This document shows positions 45,018 through 53,023 of a DNA stretch of 64,000 bases, piece by piece (the first letter of the stretch is position 1; the number at the start of each line of letters is the position of its first letter). A model generated the notes under the pieces. It was not told where the DNA came from, searched no databases, and was given only the letters and a program-made list of their open reading frames with translations. Source of the DNA: Thiomargarita sp. (GTDB lineage Bacteria; Pseudomonadota; Gammaproteobacteria; Beggiatoales; Beggiatoaceae); assembly GCA_020721005.1 (NCBI GenBank), contig DYNP01000001.1, positions 186,001 through 250,000 of the forward strand, given 5' to 3'. A program made the translations under genes and the position numbers.

Positions 45018-46253
45018 ATGACTTTAATTCGTCCATTTGCAGGATTACGCCCATTAACAAAATATGCTGGGGACGTACTTGCTCCTCCTTATGATGTTTT
45101 AAACACCGAAGAGGCCAGACAACGGGCTCATCATCGTCCTTACAGTTTTCTACATATTTCTAAACCAGAAATTGATTTACCAACTGAGATTGACCCTTAT
45201 AGTACCCTAGTTTATACCACAGGTGCTCAAAACTTACAACGCTTACTCGAAACAAGCATTTTACAACAAGATCCGCAGCCCTACTATTATCTTTATCAAT
45301 TGACAATGGGCCCGCATCAACAAACTGGTTTAGTTGCAGTAGCGAGTGTGGCGGACTACGATCAACAACGCATTCGCAAACATGAATTGACCCGTCCGGA
45401 TAAAGAAGATGACCGAGTTCGTCAAATTGATGCCCTCAATGCCCAAACGGGACCCGTATTTCTCACCTATCGACAAGATTCGGTTTTAGAAACCCAATTT
45501 CAAGAATTAACTCAGTCCCCGCCGGAATTTACAATCACGGCAGATGACGGTGTCATACACACCTTATGGGTCATTAAAGACCCCTCAGTCATTCAAAACT
45601 TGACTCAACACTTTGATCAACTCGATTGTCTATATATTGCTGACGGTCACCATCGTTCCGCAGCAGCCAGTCGAGTTGCTGCCCAACGTCAAGCCAACAA
45701 TCCCCAACACACTGGCGAAGAACCCTATAACTACTTTCTCAGTGTACTCTTTCCCCACAACCAAATGCAAATTTTAGACTACAATCGGGTAGTTAAAGAC
45801 CTTAACGGTCTCAATCCCTCTGAATTGATGGGCAAAATCGCTCAACACTTTGACATTCACCCGGCTTTTCAACCCGTTAAACCTCAAAAAACCGGCCAAT
45901 TTGGACTCTATCTGCAAGGCAAATGGTATCAACTGGACCTACATCCGGAACACATTCCCAACGATCCAGTGGGACAACTGGATGTCAGTCTACTCACTGA
46001 CTACTTATTAACCCCCATTCTCGGCATTCAAAATTTGCGCACGGATAAGAGAATAGATTTTGTGGGGGGAATTCGAGGATTGCAAGAATTGGAAAAACGA
46101 GTTGACTCTGGAGAAATGGCCCTGGCCTGCTCACTTTACCCCACCACCATAGACGCCTTGATTAAAGTGGCTGATGCCCACCAGATCATGCCCCCCAAAT
46201 CCACCTGGTTTGAACCCAAACTGGCCGATGGTCTCGTCTCTCATTTACTTTAA
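45018..46253 (+). CDS. DUF1015 family protein
   Basis: A 411-residue member of the DUF1015 (SerK-like) family. It has IRPFAGLRPL at the N-terminus, followed by VLAPPYDVLNTEEA and PYSFLHISKPEIDLP. The most conserved central region is RKHELTRPDKEDDR and LYIADGHHRSAAASR. A related archaeal protein is an ADP/ATP-dependent serine kinase; the activity here is not established. I start at the ATG at 45018, which has AGGA 9-12 bases upstream; the frame is open 34 codons further with no better site. It leads the operon with transglutaminase, ATP-grasp and alpha-E genes. Confidence 0.9.
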   Translation: MTLIRPFAGLRPLTKYAGDVLAPPYDVLNTEEARQRAHHRPYSFLHISKPEIDLPTEIDPYSTLVYTTGAQNLQRLLETSILQQDPQPYYYLYQLTMGPHQQTGLVAVASVADYDQQRIRKHELTRPDKEDDRVRQIDALNAQTGPVFLTYRQDSVLETQFQELTQSPPEFTITADDGVIHTLWVIKDPSVIQNLTQHFDQLDCLYIADGHHRSAAASRVAAQRQANNPQHTGEEPYNYFLSVLFPHNQMQILDYNRVVKDLNGLNPSELMGKIAQHFDIHPAFQPVKPQKTGQFGLYLQGKWYQLDLHPEHIPNDPVGQLDVSLLTDYLLTPILGIQNLRTDKRIDFVGGIRGLQELEKRVDSGEMALACSLYPTTIDALIKVADAHQIMPPKSTWFEPKLADGLVSHLL

Positions 46254-46309
46254 CCCACCATTCCCAATCCTATTCATCACTGACAAGCGCTCTCACAAGC
46301 ATCCCCGAT

Positions 46310-47188
46310 ATGAAATATCGCGTTACCCATAAAACCTGTTATACCTACCAAGAAGCAGTCTCATTCTGCCACAATGAAGCCCATCTCATTCCCCGAGCCT
46401 CCTTACATCAAAACTGTTTCAACAAAACTCTCATTATTCAACCAGAGCCCACTTTACAAACCCACAGAGAAGACTTTTTTGGGAACATCGCCACCTATTT
46501 TTCCATTGAAATTCCTCACAAAGAATTGACCGTCACTGCCACCAGTGAAATTGAAATTTTACACCCTGGTACCATTGACCTGCCTACCCATTCCCTACCT
46601 TGGGAAAACGTGCGCGATCAACTTACTGACATCAATAACCCAAAACTTCTGGAAGTCAAAGAATACCTGTTAGAATCTCCATTCATTCCCATCACTTCAA
46701 AATTGCACAATTATGCCAAACCCTCTTTCACTCCAGGCCGCCCCATTTTGGAAGCCACCTTGGACCTTATGAAACGCATCGACCTTGAATTCACCTATGA
46801 CCCCCATTTTACCACCATTGTCACTCCTATTGAGGAAGTGCTTGAACACCGGCGTGGCGTTTGTCAAGACTTTGCTCATCTCATGATCGCTTGCTTACGC
46901 ACCATGGGACTCGCAGCCCGTTATGTCAGCGGCTACCTAGAAACCCTCCCCCCCCCTGGCCAAATTAAACTCCAAGGCAGTGACGCTTCCCACGCTTGGC
47001 TGTCAGTATATTCTCCAGATCAAGGCTGGATAGACTTTGACCCCACCAACTATCAAATTCCCACTATTCAACACATTACCACTGCTTGGGGAAGAGACTA
47101 CAGTGATGTCACCCCCCTTAAAGGCATTATTTTTGGAGGCGGTGGTCACACCCTAACCGTATCTGTAGACGTTGCCCAATTACCCTAG
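46310..47188 (+). CDS. transglutaminase-like domain protein
   Basis: A 292-residue papain-like protein. Cys is in RRGVCQDFAHLMIACLR (about residue 184), His in SDASHAWLSVYSP and Asp in WIDFDPTN, forming the transglutaminase triad. The N-terminal beta-sandwich (MKYRVTHKTCYTYQEAVS) is the module usually found with this family. It probably cleaves or transfers amide bonds of peptides made by the neighbouring ATP-grasp protein. The next gene starts 32 bases downstream. Confidence 0.92.
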   Translation: MKYRVTHKTCYTYQEAVSFCHNEAHLIPRASLHQNCFNKTLIIQPEPTLQTHREDFFGNIATYFSIEIPHKELTVTATSEIEILHPGTIDLPTHSLPWENVRDQLTDINNPKLLEVKEYLLESPFIPITSKLHNYAKPSFTPGRPILEATLDLMKRIDLEFTYDPHFTTIVTPIEEVLEHRRGVCQDFAHLMIACLRTMGLAARYVSGYLETLPPPGQIKLQGSDASHAWLSVYSPDQGWIDFDPTNYQIPTIQHITTAWGRDYSDVTPLKGIIFGGGGHTLTVSVDVAQLP

Positions 47189-47220
47189 AAAGCACCCTAA
47201 TAACGCACAGGAAACCACAC

Positions 47221-48672
47221 ATGTCATTTAACTGGGAAAAATATCCGATTGCAAACTTCTATGATGAACTCATTCAAAACTCAGGTACTCCGTGGCCAGC
47301 TGCCCGAGAACTGATGCACTACCTAGGCTCACTGTCTGATGAAGAACTTAAGGAACGCAAAGATGCCGCTGAACTTGCCATTCTGGTCATGGGCGTCACC
47401 TTTACCGTCTACAGCGAGGGTAATAACATCGACCGCGCCTGGCCCTTAGACATTATACCTCGCATCATCTCTAAAACTGAATGGGAACGTACCGAAGCAG
47501 GACTCGCACAACGTGTCACTGCTCTCAACAAATTCATCAATGATCTCTATGGAGAACAACACATTCTCAAACAAGGTAAATTTCCCCGAGAACTGTTGGA
47601 CAACTCCAAAAACTTTCGCACCCAATGCCTTGGGATTAGCCCTCCCCTTAAAATTTGGGCTCACATCTGTGGCAGCGACCTTGTACGAGACAAAGATGGC
47701 ACCCTCTACGTGTTGGAAGACAATTTACGTGTGCCCTCAGGAGTCTCCTACATGCTAGAAAACCGCTCAGTCATGAAACGCGTCTGGCCAGAACTCTTTG
47801 AAAATCAAGCCATTCAACCCGTAGATGACTATCCCTCCAAACTCTTTGACATGCTCGCCTCCATATCACCGCGCCCCTTAGACTATCCTCAAATCGTAGT
47901 CTTAACCCCCGGCATCTACAACTCTGCCTATTTTGAACACGCCTATTTAGCCCGAGAAATGGGCGCAGAACTGGTAGAAGGCTCCGATCTGGTCGTTGGC
48001 GACAATGACTGCGTTTACATGCGAGACATTCAAGGATTAAAACGCGTGGACGTCATTTATCGACGCATTGACGACCTATTCCTAGACCCAGAAGCCTTTT
48101 CACCAGACTCCATGCTTGGAGTCCCGGGACTCATGCGAGCCTGGCGAAAAGGCAATGTCGCCCTTGCCAATGCCCCTGGAGCTGGAGTCGCGGATGACAA
48201 GGTCATTTACTCTTACGTTCCCGAACTTATCAAATACTATTTGGATGAAGACCCGATTATTCCCAATGTAGAAACCTACCGTTGCTTAGATCCCAAACAC
48301 TGTGAACATGTCCTAGCCAACCTAGAAAATCTCGTCGTCAAACCAGCCAACGAATCCGGAGGCTATGGCATGCTCGTGGGTTCCCACTCCACCGCTAAGG
48401 AACGCAAACAATTTGCTGAATTCATCAAAAAAGATCCCCGTAACTACATCGCCCAACCCATCTTAACTCTATCTACCACCCCATCCCTATGCGATGGAGA
48501 AATTGCCCCACGACACGTTGATTTGAGACCGTTTATTCTACAAAGTGACACCACCTATATCACCACCGGCGGACTGACTCGCGTTGCCTTACGCAAAGGT
48601 TCCCTGGTTGTAAATTCCTCTCAAGGGGGAGGAAGCAAAGACACCTGGATCATCGACTTGGAAGGAAAATAA
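47221..48672 (+). CDS. circularly permuted ATP-grasp protein
   Basis: A 483-residue member of the circularly permuted ATP-grasp family (DUF404/407). Landmarks are ICGSDLVRDKDGTLYVLEDN, LRVPSGVSYMLENR, VVLTPGIYNSAYFEHAYLA, LENLVVKPANESGGYGMLVG and VDLRPFILQ. ATP-grasp enzymes form peptide-like bonds via acyl phosphates. Comparative work on amidoligases places these proteins with alpha-E and transglutaminase genes, as here. The product is unknown. Confidence 0.93.
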   Translation: MSFNWEKYPIANFYDELIQNSGTPWPAARELMHYLGSLSDEELKERKDAAELAILVMGVTFTVYSEGNNIDRAWPLDIIPRIISKTEWERTEAGLAQRVTALNKFINDLYGEQHILKQGKFPRELLDNSKNFRTQCLGISPPLKIWAHICGSDLVRDKDGTLYVLEDNLRVPSGVSYMLENRSVMKRVWPELFENQAIQPVDDYPSKLFDMLASISPRPLDYPQIVVLTPGIYNSAYFEHAYLAREMGAELVEGSDLVVGDNDCVYMRDIQGLKRVDVIYRRIDDLFLDPEAFSPDSMLGVPGLMRAWRKGNVALANAPGAGVADDKVIYSYVPELIKYYLDEDPIIPNVETYRCLDPKHCEHVLANLENLVVKPANESGGYGMLVGSHSTAKERKQFAEFIKKDPRNYIAQPILTLSTTPSLCDGEIAPRHVDLRPFILQSDTTYITTGGLTRVALRKGSLVVNSSQGGGSKDTWIIDLEGK

Positions 48673-48673
48673 C

Positions 48674-49642
48674 ATGCTATCAAGGGTTGCAAAAAACATA
48701 TATTGGATGGCCCGTTACCTAGAAAGAGCAGAAAATACCGCTCGACTGGTCAATGTCAACACCCTATTGCTTTTAGACCTGCCCAAAGGCGTCAGTTTCG
48801 GCTGGGAATCCTTACTGCTTATTACAGGCAGTAATTCCCTATTCTCAGAAACCCACAACGAAGCCAATGAACGCAACGTGGTCAAATTCCTGGTTGGAGA
48901 TGTGCGCAACCAAAGTGCCATTCTCTCCTCTCTAGCTCAAGCCCGAGAAAACATGCGCACCACCCGCGATATTGTTCCCAGTGAAGCTTGGGAACAACTT
49001 AACAACCTATACCTATTGGTTGGGAATAAAGTCAACTCCAGTTTGGGAAAACGCAACCGTTATGACTTCCTAAAACAAGTCGTCCTTGGTTGCCAACAAA
49101 TCACCGGCATTGCCACTGGCACCATGAGTCGCGACTCCGCCTATAACTTCCTCAGAATGGGCAGCTTTTTGGAACGAGCCGACATGACCACCCGAATTTT
49201 AGACGTGCGTTCCGCCAACCTCATCAAACCAGAAGAAGATACCAATCCCACCAATTTGAGCCCCTTTTACAACATCCAATGGGTCAGCGTGCTCAAATCA
49301 CTCACCGCTTACCAAGCCTATCGACAAGCCATGCGGCATCGGGTAAAAGGGACTGATGTACTGAAATTTCTGTTACAAAGCACAGAATTCCCACGCTCAG
49401 TCCTATTCTGTCTACATACTTTGGAAAATTGCCTGGCAGGACTTCCTCAAAATGACGGTCCACTGCGAAATATTGCCCGTTTAGAACGACAAATTCGATC
49501 AGCCAAAATCACCGATTTAGCTCACCAAGGCTTACCAGAATTTATCGACGAACTACAAATTGGATTTGCCAACGTGCATGACAACATTGCAGCCAGTTAC
49601 TTTGGAGATACCATCACCCAAACTCAAACCCAAATAGCCTGA
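48674..49642 (+). CDS. alpha-E domain protein (DUF403)
   Basis: A 322-residue all-alpha protein of the alpha-E family, which consistently pairs with circularly permuted ATP-grasp proteins. The N-terminus MLSRVAKNIYWMARYLERAENTARL-type pattern, the ARENMRTTRDIVPSEAWEQL stretch and FLRMGSFLERADMTTRILD are diagnostic. It begins one base after the ATP-grasp stop codon, so the two are translationally coupled. The role is probably structural or substrate-binding in the same peptide pathway. Confidence 0.93.
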   Translation: MLSRVAKNIYWMARYLERAENTARLVNVNTLLLLDLPKGVSFGWESLLLITGSNSLFSETHNEANERNVVKFLVGDVRNQSAILSSLAQARENMRTTRDIVPSEAWEQLNNLYLLVGNKVNSSLGKRNRYDFLKQVVLGCQQITGIATGTMSRDSAYNFLRMGSFLERADMTTRILDVRSANLIKPEEDTNPTNLSPFYNIQWVSVLKSLTAYQAYRQAMRHRVKGTDVLKFLLQSTEFPRSVLFCLHTLENCLAGLPQNDGPLRNIARLERQIRSAKITDLAHQGLPEFIDELQIGFANVHDNIAASYFGDTITQTQTQIA

Positions 49643-49853
49643 TTGGGATTTAACTCACTCATAAACCAGCCTTTTTTTCTTAGCCAGCTAGGGTGGGCAA
49701 CCACTATTCGTTGTCTACCATTTCACTGCATAACTTGCTTGTCTGAATCAGAATTTACAAAATTTTAAAATAGACTTCTTGCAAAGATATGCGATAACGA
49801 TATGAATGGTGCCCAAACAAAAAGACGTTTGCCCACTCTACAGCGCTTTAGCC
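49643..49853. other. intergenic region before the 180-bp repeats
   Basis: No gene or strong terminator recognised. Together with the two repeat copies and the stretch to 50364 it makes a 722-base gene-free gap between the alpha-E operon and lysS, which converge here. Confidence 0.5.
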
Positions 49854-50033
49854 GGAGTAGAGGCTTTAGCCGGAATGTTTGACCGGAGTGGAGGCTTTAG
49901 CCGGAATGTTTAACCGAAGTGGAGGCTTTAGCCGGTCAGCGGTAGTCTCTTGTAATTTGAGTGTGGGGGGTGATGTCTACCGCCGGCCGGCTAAAGCCTC
50001 CACTCCAACATACCTTAACTGAATGGCAGATAA
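49854..50033 (+). repeat. 180-bp structured direct repeat, copy 1
   Basis: Three 31-bp units (third partial) of the form GGAGTGGAGGCTTTAGCCGG followed by AATGTTTAACC, then a 98-bp tail. The tail ends with the inverse CCGGCTAAAGCCTCCACTCC (49987-50006), which pairs with the third unit, and contains an inner stem GCGGTAG/CTACCGC. The result is a long hairpin with a roughly 33-base loop. Copy 2 at 50095-50274 has the same length and differs at about nine positions. Confidence 0.92.
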
Positions 50034-50094
50034 TGGTAAGGTAAGCAACACTCATTTTTTCATCCCATGCTATTCAGAGAGGGAAATCCCCTTT

Positions 50095-50274
50095 GGAGTG
50101 GAGGCTTTAGCTAGAATGTTTAACTGGAGTAGAGGCTTTAGCCGGAATGTTTAACCGGAGTAGAGGCTTTAGCCGGTCAGCAGTAGTCTCTTGTAATTTG
50201 AGTGTGGGGGGTGATGTCTACCGCCGGCCGGCTAAAGCCTCCACTCCAACATACCTTAACTGAATGGCAGATAA
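50095..50274 (+). repeat. 180-bp structured direct repeat, copy 2
   Basis: Same organisation as copy 1, with 98-bp tails that differ at one base. The first unit is the most diverged. The inverse arm is 50228-50247. Copies are separated by 61 bases of unrelated sequence. Confidence 0.92.
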
Positions 50275-50364
50275 AGGGGAAAATTTTGGAAAGGAAAAAT
50301 TTGTTTCTTCCCCCCATTCGTATAAGAAAAAAACTGTTCCCTGTTCCCTAACAAGAAGGGAGTG

Positions 50365-52137
50365 CTAACTCAGTTGATTTAAATAATTTTTTGCAGCAAC
50401 AATCGACTCAAACCACACGCGTTGCAAATAAACTTTTCCATCTTCCACCTTCACCCAAATTTCCAAAACCACCTTTCCATTCTCTTCCTCACAGTCAGCC
50501 CACACCTTTTGTACAACCTGTTGCTTCCACCAAGTCTCAAATTCAACCTTGGACAAGGCAGTTGCTTGCCAAAATTCCACTTTATCGAATGCCAAAGCCA
50601 AAAAACGGGCCACTACAAATTCTCTTGCCAAAAATCCCAATAAATTCCCTGCCTTAGGTCCAGATTCCCGATCAAATAATACTCGATAAATGGCTTGAAA
50701 AGCGGCCGGTTGAGCAATCGGAGTCAAACGCGCCATTGTAAAAATGGTCGCCTGTAAACCTTCCTCTTCCCAAGCCACAAAAGGCAACACTTCTGCCAAA
50801 TTTTGCAAAAAAGCCTTTTGTACCACAGTCAAATGCCAAGCCCGCTCTGGCAATTGCGCTTGCAACTGTAACTTCTCCTCCTCTGCTGCATAATGAGCCA
50901 ACCAATATCGAATGGCATCACAACGACGTTGCAAGTGTCGCAATTCCACTGTATTCAGTGACGAACCTTTGCGTTTTTCCACTTCTTGAACAGTATCCAA
51001 ATGAGGTAGTTGCACCAAAGCCTCCAATAACTGAATATTGGCATTAAAATAGGGGGCCTCGGCCTGAATTTCTGACAACTGATAAACTCGCTTTGCTTCT
51101 TCAGTTGCTTCTGAAGACTGATAACTCAATTGTTGGTAACGATCAAAATCGTTGAATAATTTGACAATATTTTCCTCATCCACTGGAAAATTGATAGGTT
51201 TATGCGGCTGTGGACGAATCATCAAAAATCGCAAAATCTCTGGCGGTAAAAAATCGGCCATTTCTTTAGCCGCAGCCCCAATTCCCTTGGATGAGCTCAT
51301 CTTTGCCCCTCCCACCAAGAAAAATTCGTAAGGGATATTTAATGGTGGAGACTGCTTAAAAATGTGCCGCAAACATTGTGTGGCTACATCCCGAGATCCC
51401 CCTTTGGTACTGTGATCTTTGCCCGCACCCTCGATACTTATTCCCAACATTTTCCACTTGGCCACCCATTCTAATTTCCAAGGTAATTTTCCATTCCCAG
51501 AAAAAGGTGACATTTTACCCTGATACCCACATCCCTTGGCCCATTTCACCAAATCAGGTCGACAAGTATAAGTCACTTCTTGCCCATCGTAATGACTCAC
51601 TTCTGTGGTCCCAATGCGCCCACACTGCTCACAGATAACCTGAAAAGGGTACCAATGAGCGGCTCGTTCCGATTGGCTGACTTTTTTATACACTTCTCGA
51701 ACCAAGGACGCATTTTCCAAGATCATATGAATAGCTTCATCAAATTGCCCGGAACGATAAATATCCCGCATCCGATATTTCTCAACTTTAACTCCCAAAT
51801 AATCAAATACTTGGAAGAATTCATTGATGTAATAATCTGCCATATCTGAAGCTTGGGAATTGGGTGGTGGTGGCACTTGACACAAAGGCGTTCCCAAATA
51901 ATTGACAAAATGTTCATCTTTGCCATAGGGTAATTCATCCAAGGGATCATAGTCGTCCACACCGTATAAGTAGCGGGCAGCGATTCCATTCTCCCGCAAA
52001 ATTTTAAACACCACATCATGAATGATCACTCCTCTTAAGGCACCCACATGAGCTCTTCCAGAAGGGGTTTTTGAATCGTTGATGATATGGGGAATGTGCA
52101 GATTTACTTTCTTAAGTAACTGATCACACCAAAACAT
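50365..52137 (-). CDS. lysS: lysyl-tRNA synthetase, class I
   Basis: A 590-residue class I (archaeal-type) LysRS that charges tRNA-Lys. The HIGH-like motif is His30-V-G-A-L in TPSGRAHVGALRG, and the KMSKS loop is Lys279-M-S-S-S-K284. Zinc-knuckle-like cysteines are visible in VICEQCGRIGTTEV and YTCRPDLVKWAKGCGYQ. The C-terminal helical domain binds the anticodon. I start at the ATG at 52137 because AAGGAAAG lies just upstream; open frame extends ten codons further to a less likely site. Most gammaproteobacteria use a class II LysRS, so this form is unusual. Confidence 0.93.
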   Translation of the reverse strand: MFWCDQLLKKVNLHIPHIINDSKTPSGRAHVGALRGVIIHDVVFKILRENGIAARYLYGVDDYDPLDELPYGKDEHFVNYLGTPLCQVPPPPNSQASDMADYYINEFFQVFDYLGVKVEKYRMRDIYRSGQFDEAIHMILENASLVREVYKKVSQSERAAHWYPFQVICEQCGRIGTTEVSHYDGQEVTYTCRPDLVKWAKGCGYQGKMSPFSGNGKLPWKLEWVAKWKMLGISIEGAGKDHSTKGGSRDVATQCLRHIFKQSPPLNIPYEFFLVGGAKMSSSKGIGAAAKEMADFLPPEILRFLMIRPQPHKPINFPVDEENIVKLFNDFDRYQQLSYQSSEATEEAKRVYQLSEIQAEAPYFNANIQLLEALVQLPHLDTVQEVEKRKGSSLNTVELRHLQRRCDAIRYWLAHYAAEEEKLQLQAQLPERAWHLTVVQKAFLQNLAEVLPFVAWEEEGLQATIFTMARLTPIAQPAAFQAIYRVLFDRESGPKAGNLLGFLAREFVVARFLALAFDKVEFWQATALSKVEFETWWKQQVVQKVWADCEEENGKVVLEIWVKVEDGKVYLQRVWFESIVAAKNYLNQLS

Positions 52138-52169
52138 GGTCTTTCCTTTTGTCAATGAAAATGTCAATA

Positions 52170-52679
52170 TTAACTACGAGTTACCGGCTTGACAACTCCA
52201 ATTTGCACTTCTGGATGAGTTGTTTTAATCAAATCCATCACTTGTTTAATTTGAGGAGTGGGAATGTCTACTATCAGTAATACTTCTCCCAATAAAATTT
52301 TATCCTGAAATTTTTTCAAGTCGTGATGGGGAATATCTCTGGCAATTAGGGCAGAAACTAAACTGCCAAAACTGGCGCCAGCCAATGTGGTGGCAATGAT
52401 GGCCGCACCACCTCCCAACACTACACCTGCTGGAGGGAAAATTACTGCCAACAGTCCTGCCATTAAACCAGCGATGCCACCGACTCCGGCTCCTAATTCT
52501 AAACCGTGTAACAGTTCAGTTTTTTGTAATACGGAGGCTTCATGCAAACCCTGCAAGGGAACGTCATGACGAGCCACGACATGAATATCCTTTTCGGAGA
52601 GATGAATGGCTTGTAATTCAAGCACTAACTGTTGACCTAAAGTGATGTCAGGTAGCATAAAATACAGTCTTCGACGCAT
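52170..52679 (-). CDS. DUF1269-like membrane protein
   Basis: A 169-residue protein. Residues 1-55 and 115-165 form an alpha/beta (ferredoxin-like) domain. The middle (about 62-110, GAGVGGIAGLMAGLLAVIFPP then GVVLGGGAAIIATTLAGASFG) is a glycine-rich hydrophobic hairpin that should enter the membrane. This layout is that of DUF1269 proteins, which are of unknown function and often stress-linked. GAGGTCTCCC precedes the ATG. It lies 32 bases upstream of lysS on the same strand. Confidence 0.8.
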   Translation of the reverse strand: MRRRLYFMLPDITLGQQLVLELQAIHLSEKDIHVVARHDVPLQGLHEASVLQKTELLHGLELGAGVGGIAGLMAGLLAVIFPPAGVVLGGGAAIIATTLAGASFGSLVSALIARDIPHHDLKKFQDKILLGEVLLIVDIPTPQIKQVMDLIKTTHPEVQIGVVKPVTRS

Positions 52680-52726
52680 GGGAGACCTCTACAGTTGAGC
52701 CTGTTGTTGATGAGTGGGAATATCAG

Positions 52727-52991
52727 TAAGAAATTGTTTCTATAGTAGACCGTATAGGATGTGCTGAGCGTTTTTTGCGAAGCGCATCAATCGAGAATCG
52801 AGAAAGACAATATTTGGGTTTCCATAATTTTGTGGGGGTGTCTATTTGGCAGATTGGAAATGTACATGAGCAACGTGACAGATGTGCTTGGCAAAAAATG
52901 CTCAGCACATCCTACACGGGATATAGGATTTCTTTTGAGAGTTTGTTGGTTATATTTTCGCCGTTGGGATAATATAAGAAATCGTTTCTAT
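52727..52991. repeat. 17-bp direct repeats bracketing the inverted-repeat element
   Basis: TAAGAAATTGTTTCTAT at 52727-52743 and TAAGAAATCGTTTCTAT at 52975-52991 differ at one base and enclose the 160-bp element. Each is itself a near palindrome (AGAAA..TTTCT). Confidence 0.6.
52755..52914. repeat. 160-bp element with 34-bp terminal inverted repeats (copies C and D)
   Basis: The left end 52755-52788 (TAGGATGTGCTGAGCG to GCGCATC) and the right end 52881-52914 are inverted copies with three mismatches. The central 92 bases encode nothing recognised. Single arms occur at 25690-25722 and 39445-39478. It looks like a MITE-type element or a pair of REP sequences; no target duplication directly at the ends is evident. 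Confidence 0.8.
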
Positions 52992-53023
52992 GAATCCTCT
53001 TTGAAATTTTGGAAGAAATTTTC

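Noticed and set aside
49854-50274. possible CRISPR array
   Set aside because: The 31-bp units have no unique spacers, carry long inverted arms and have no cas genes nearby.
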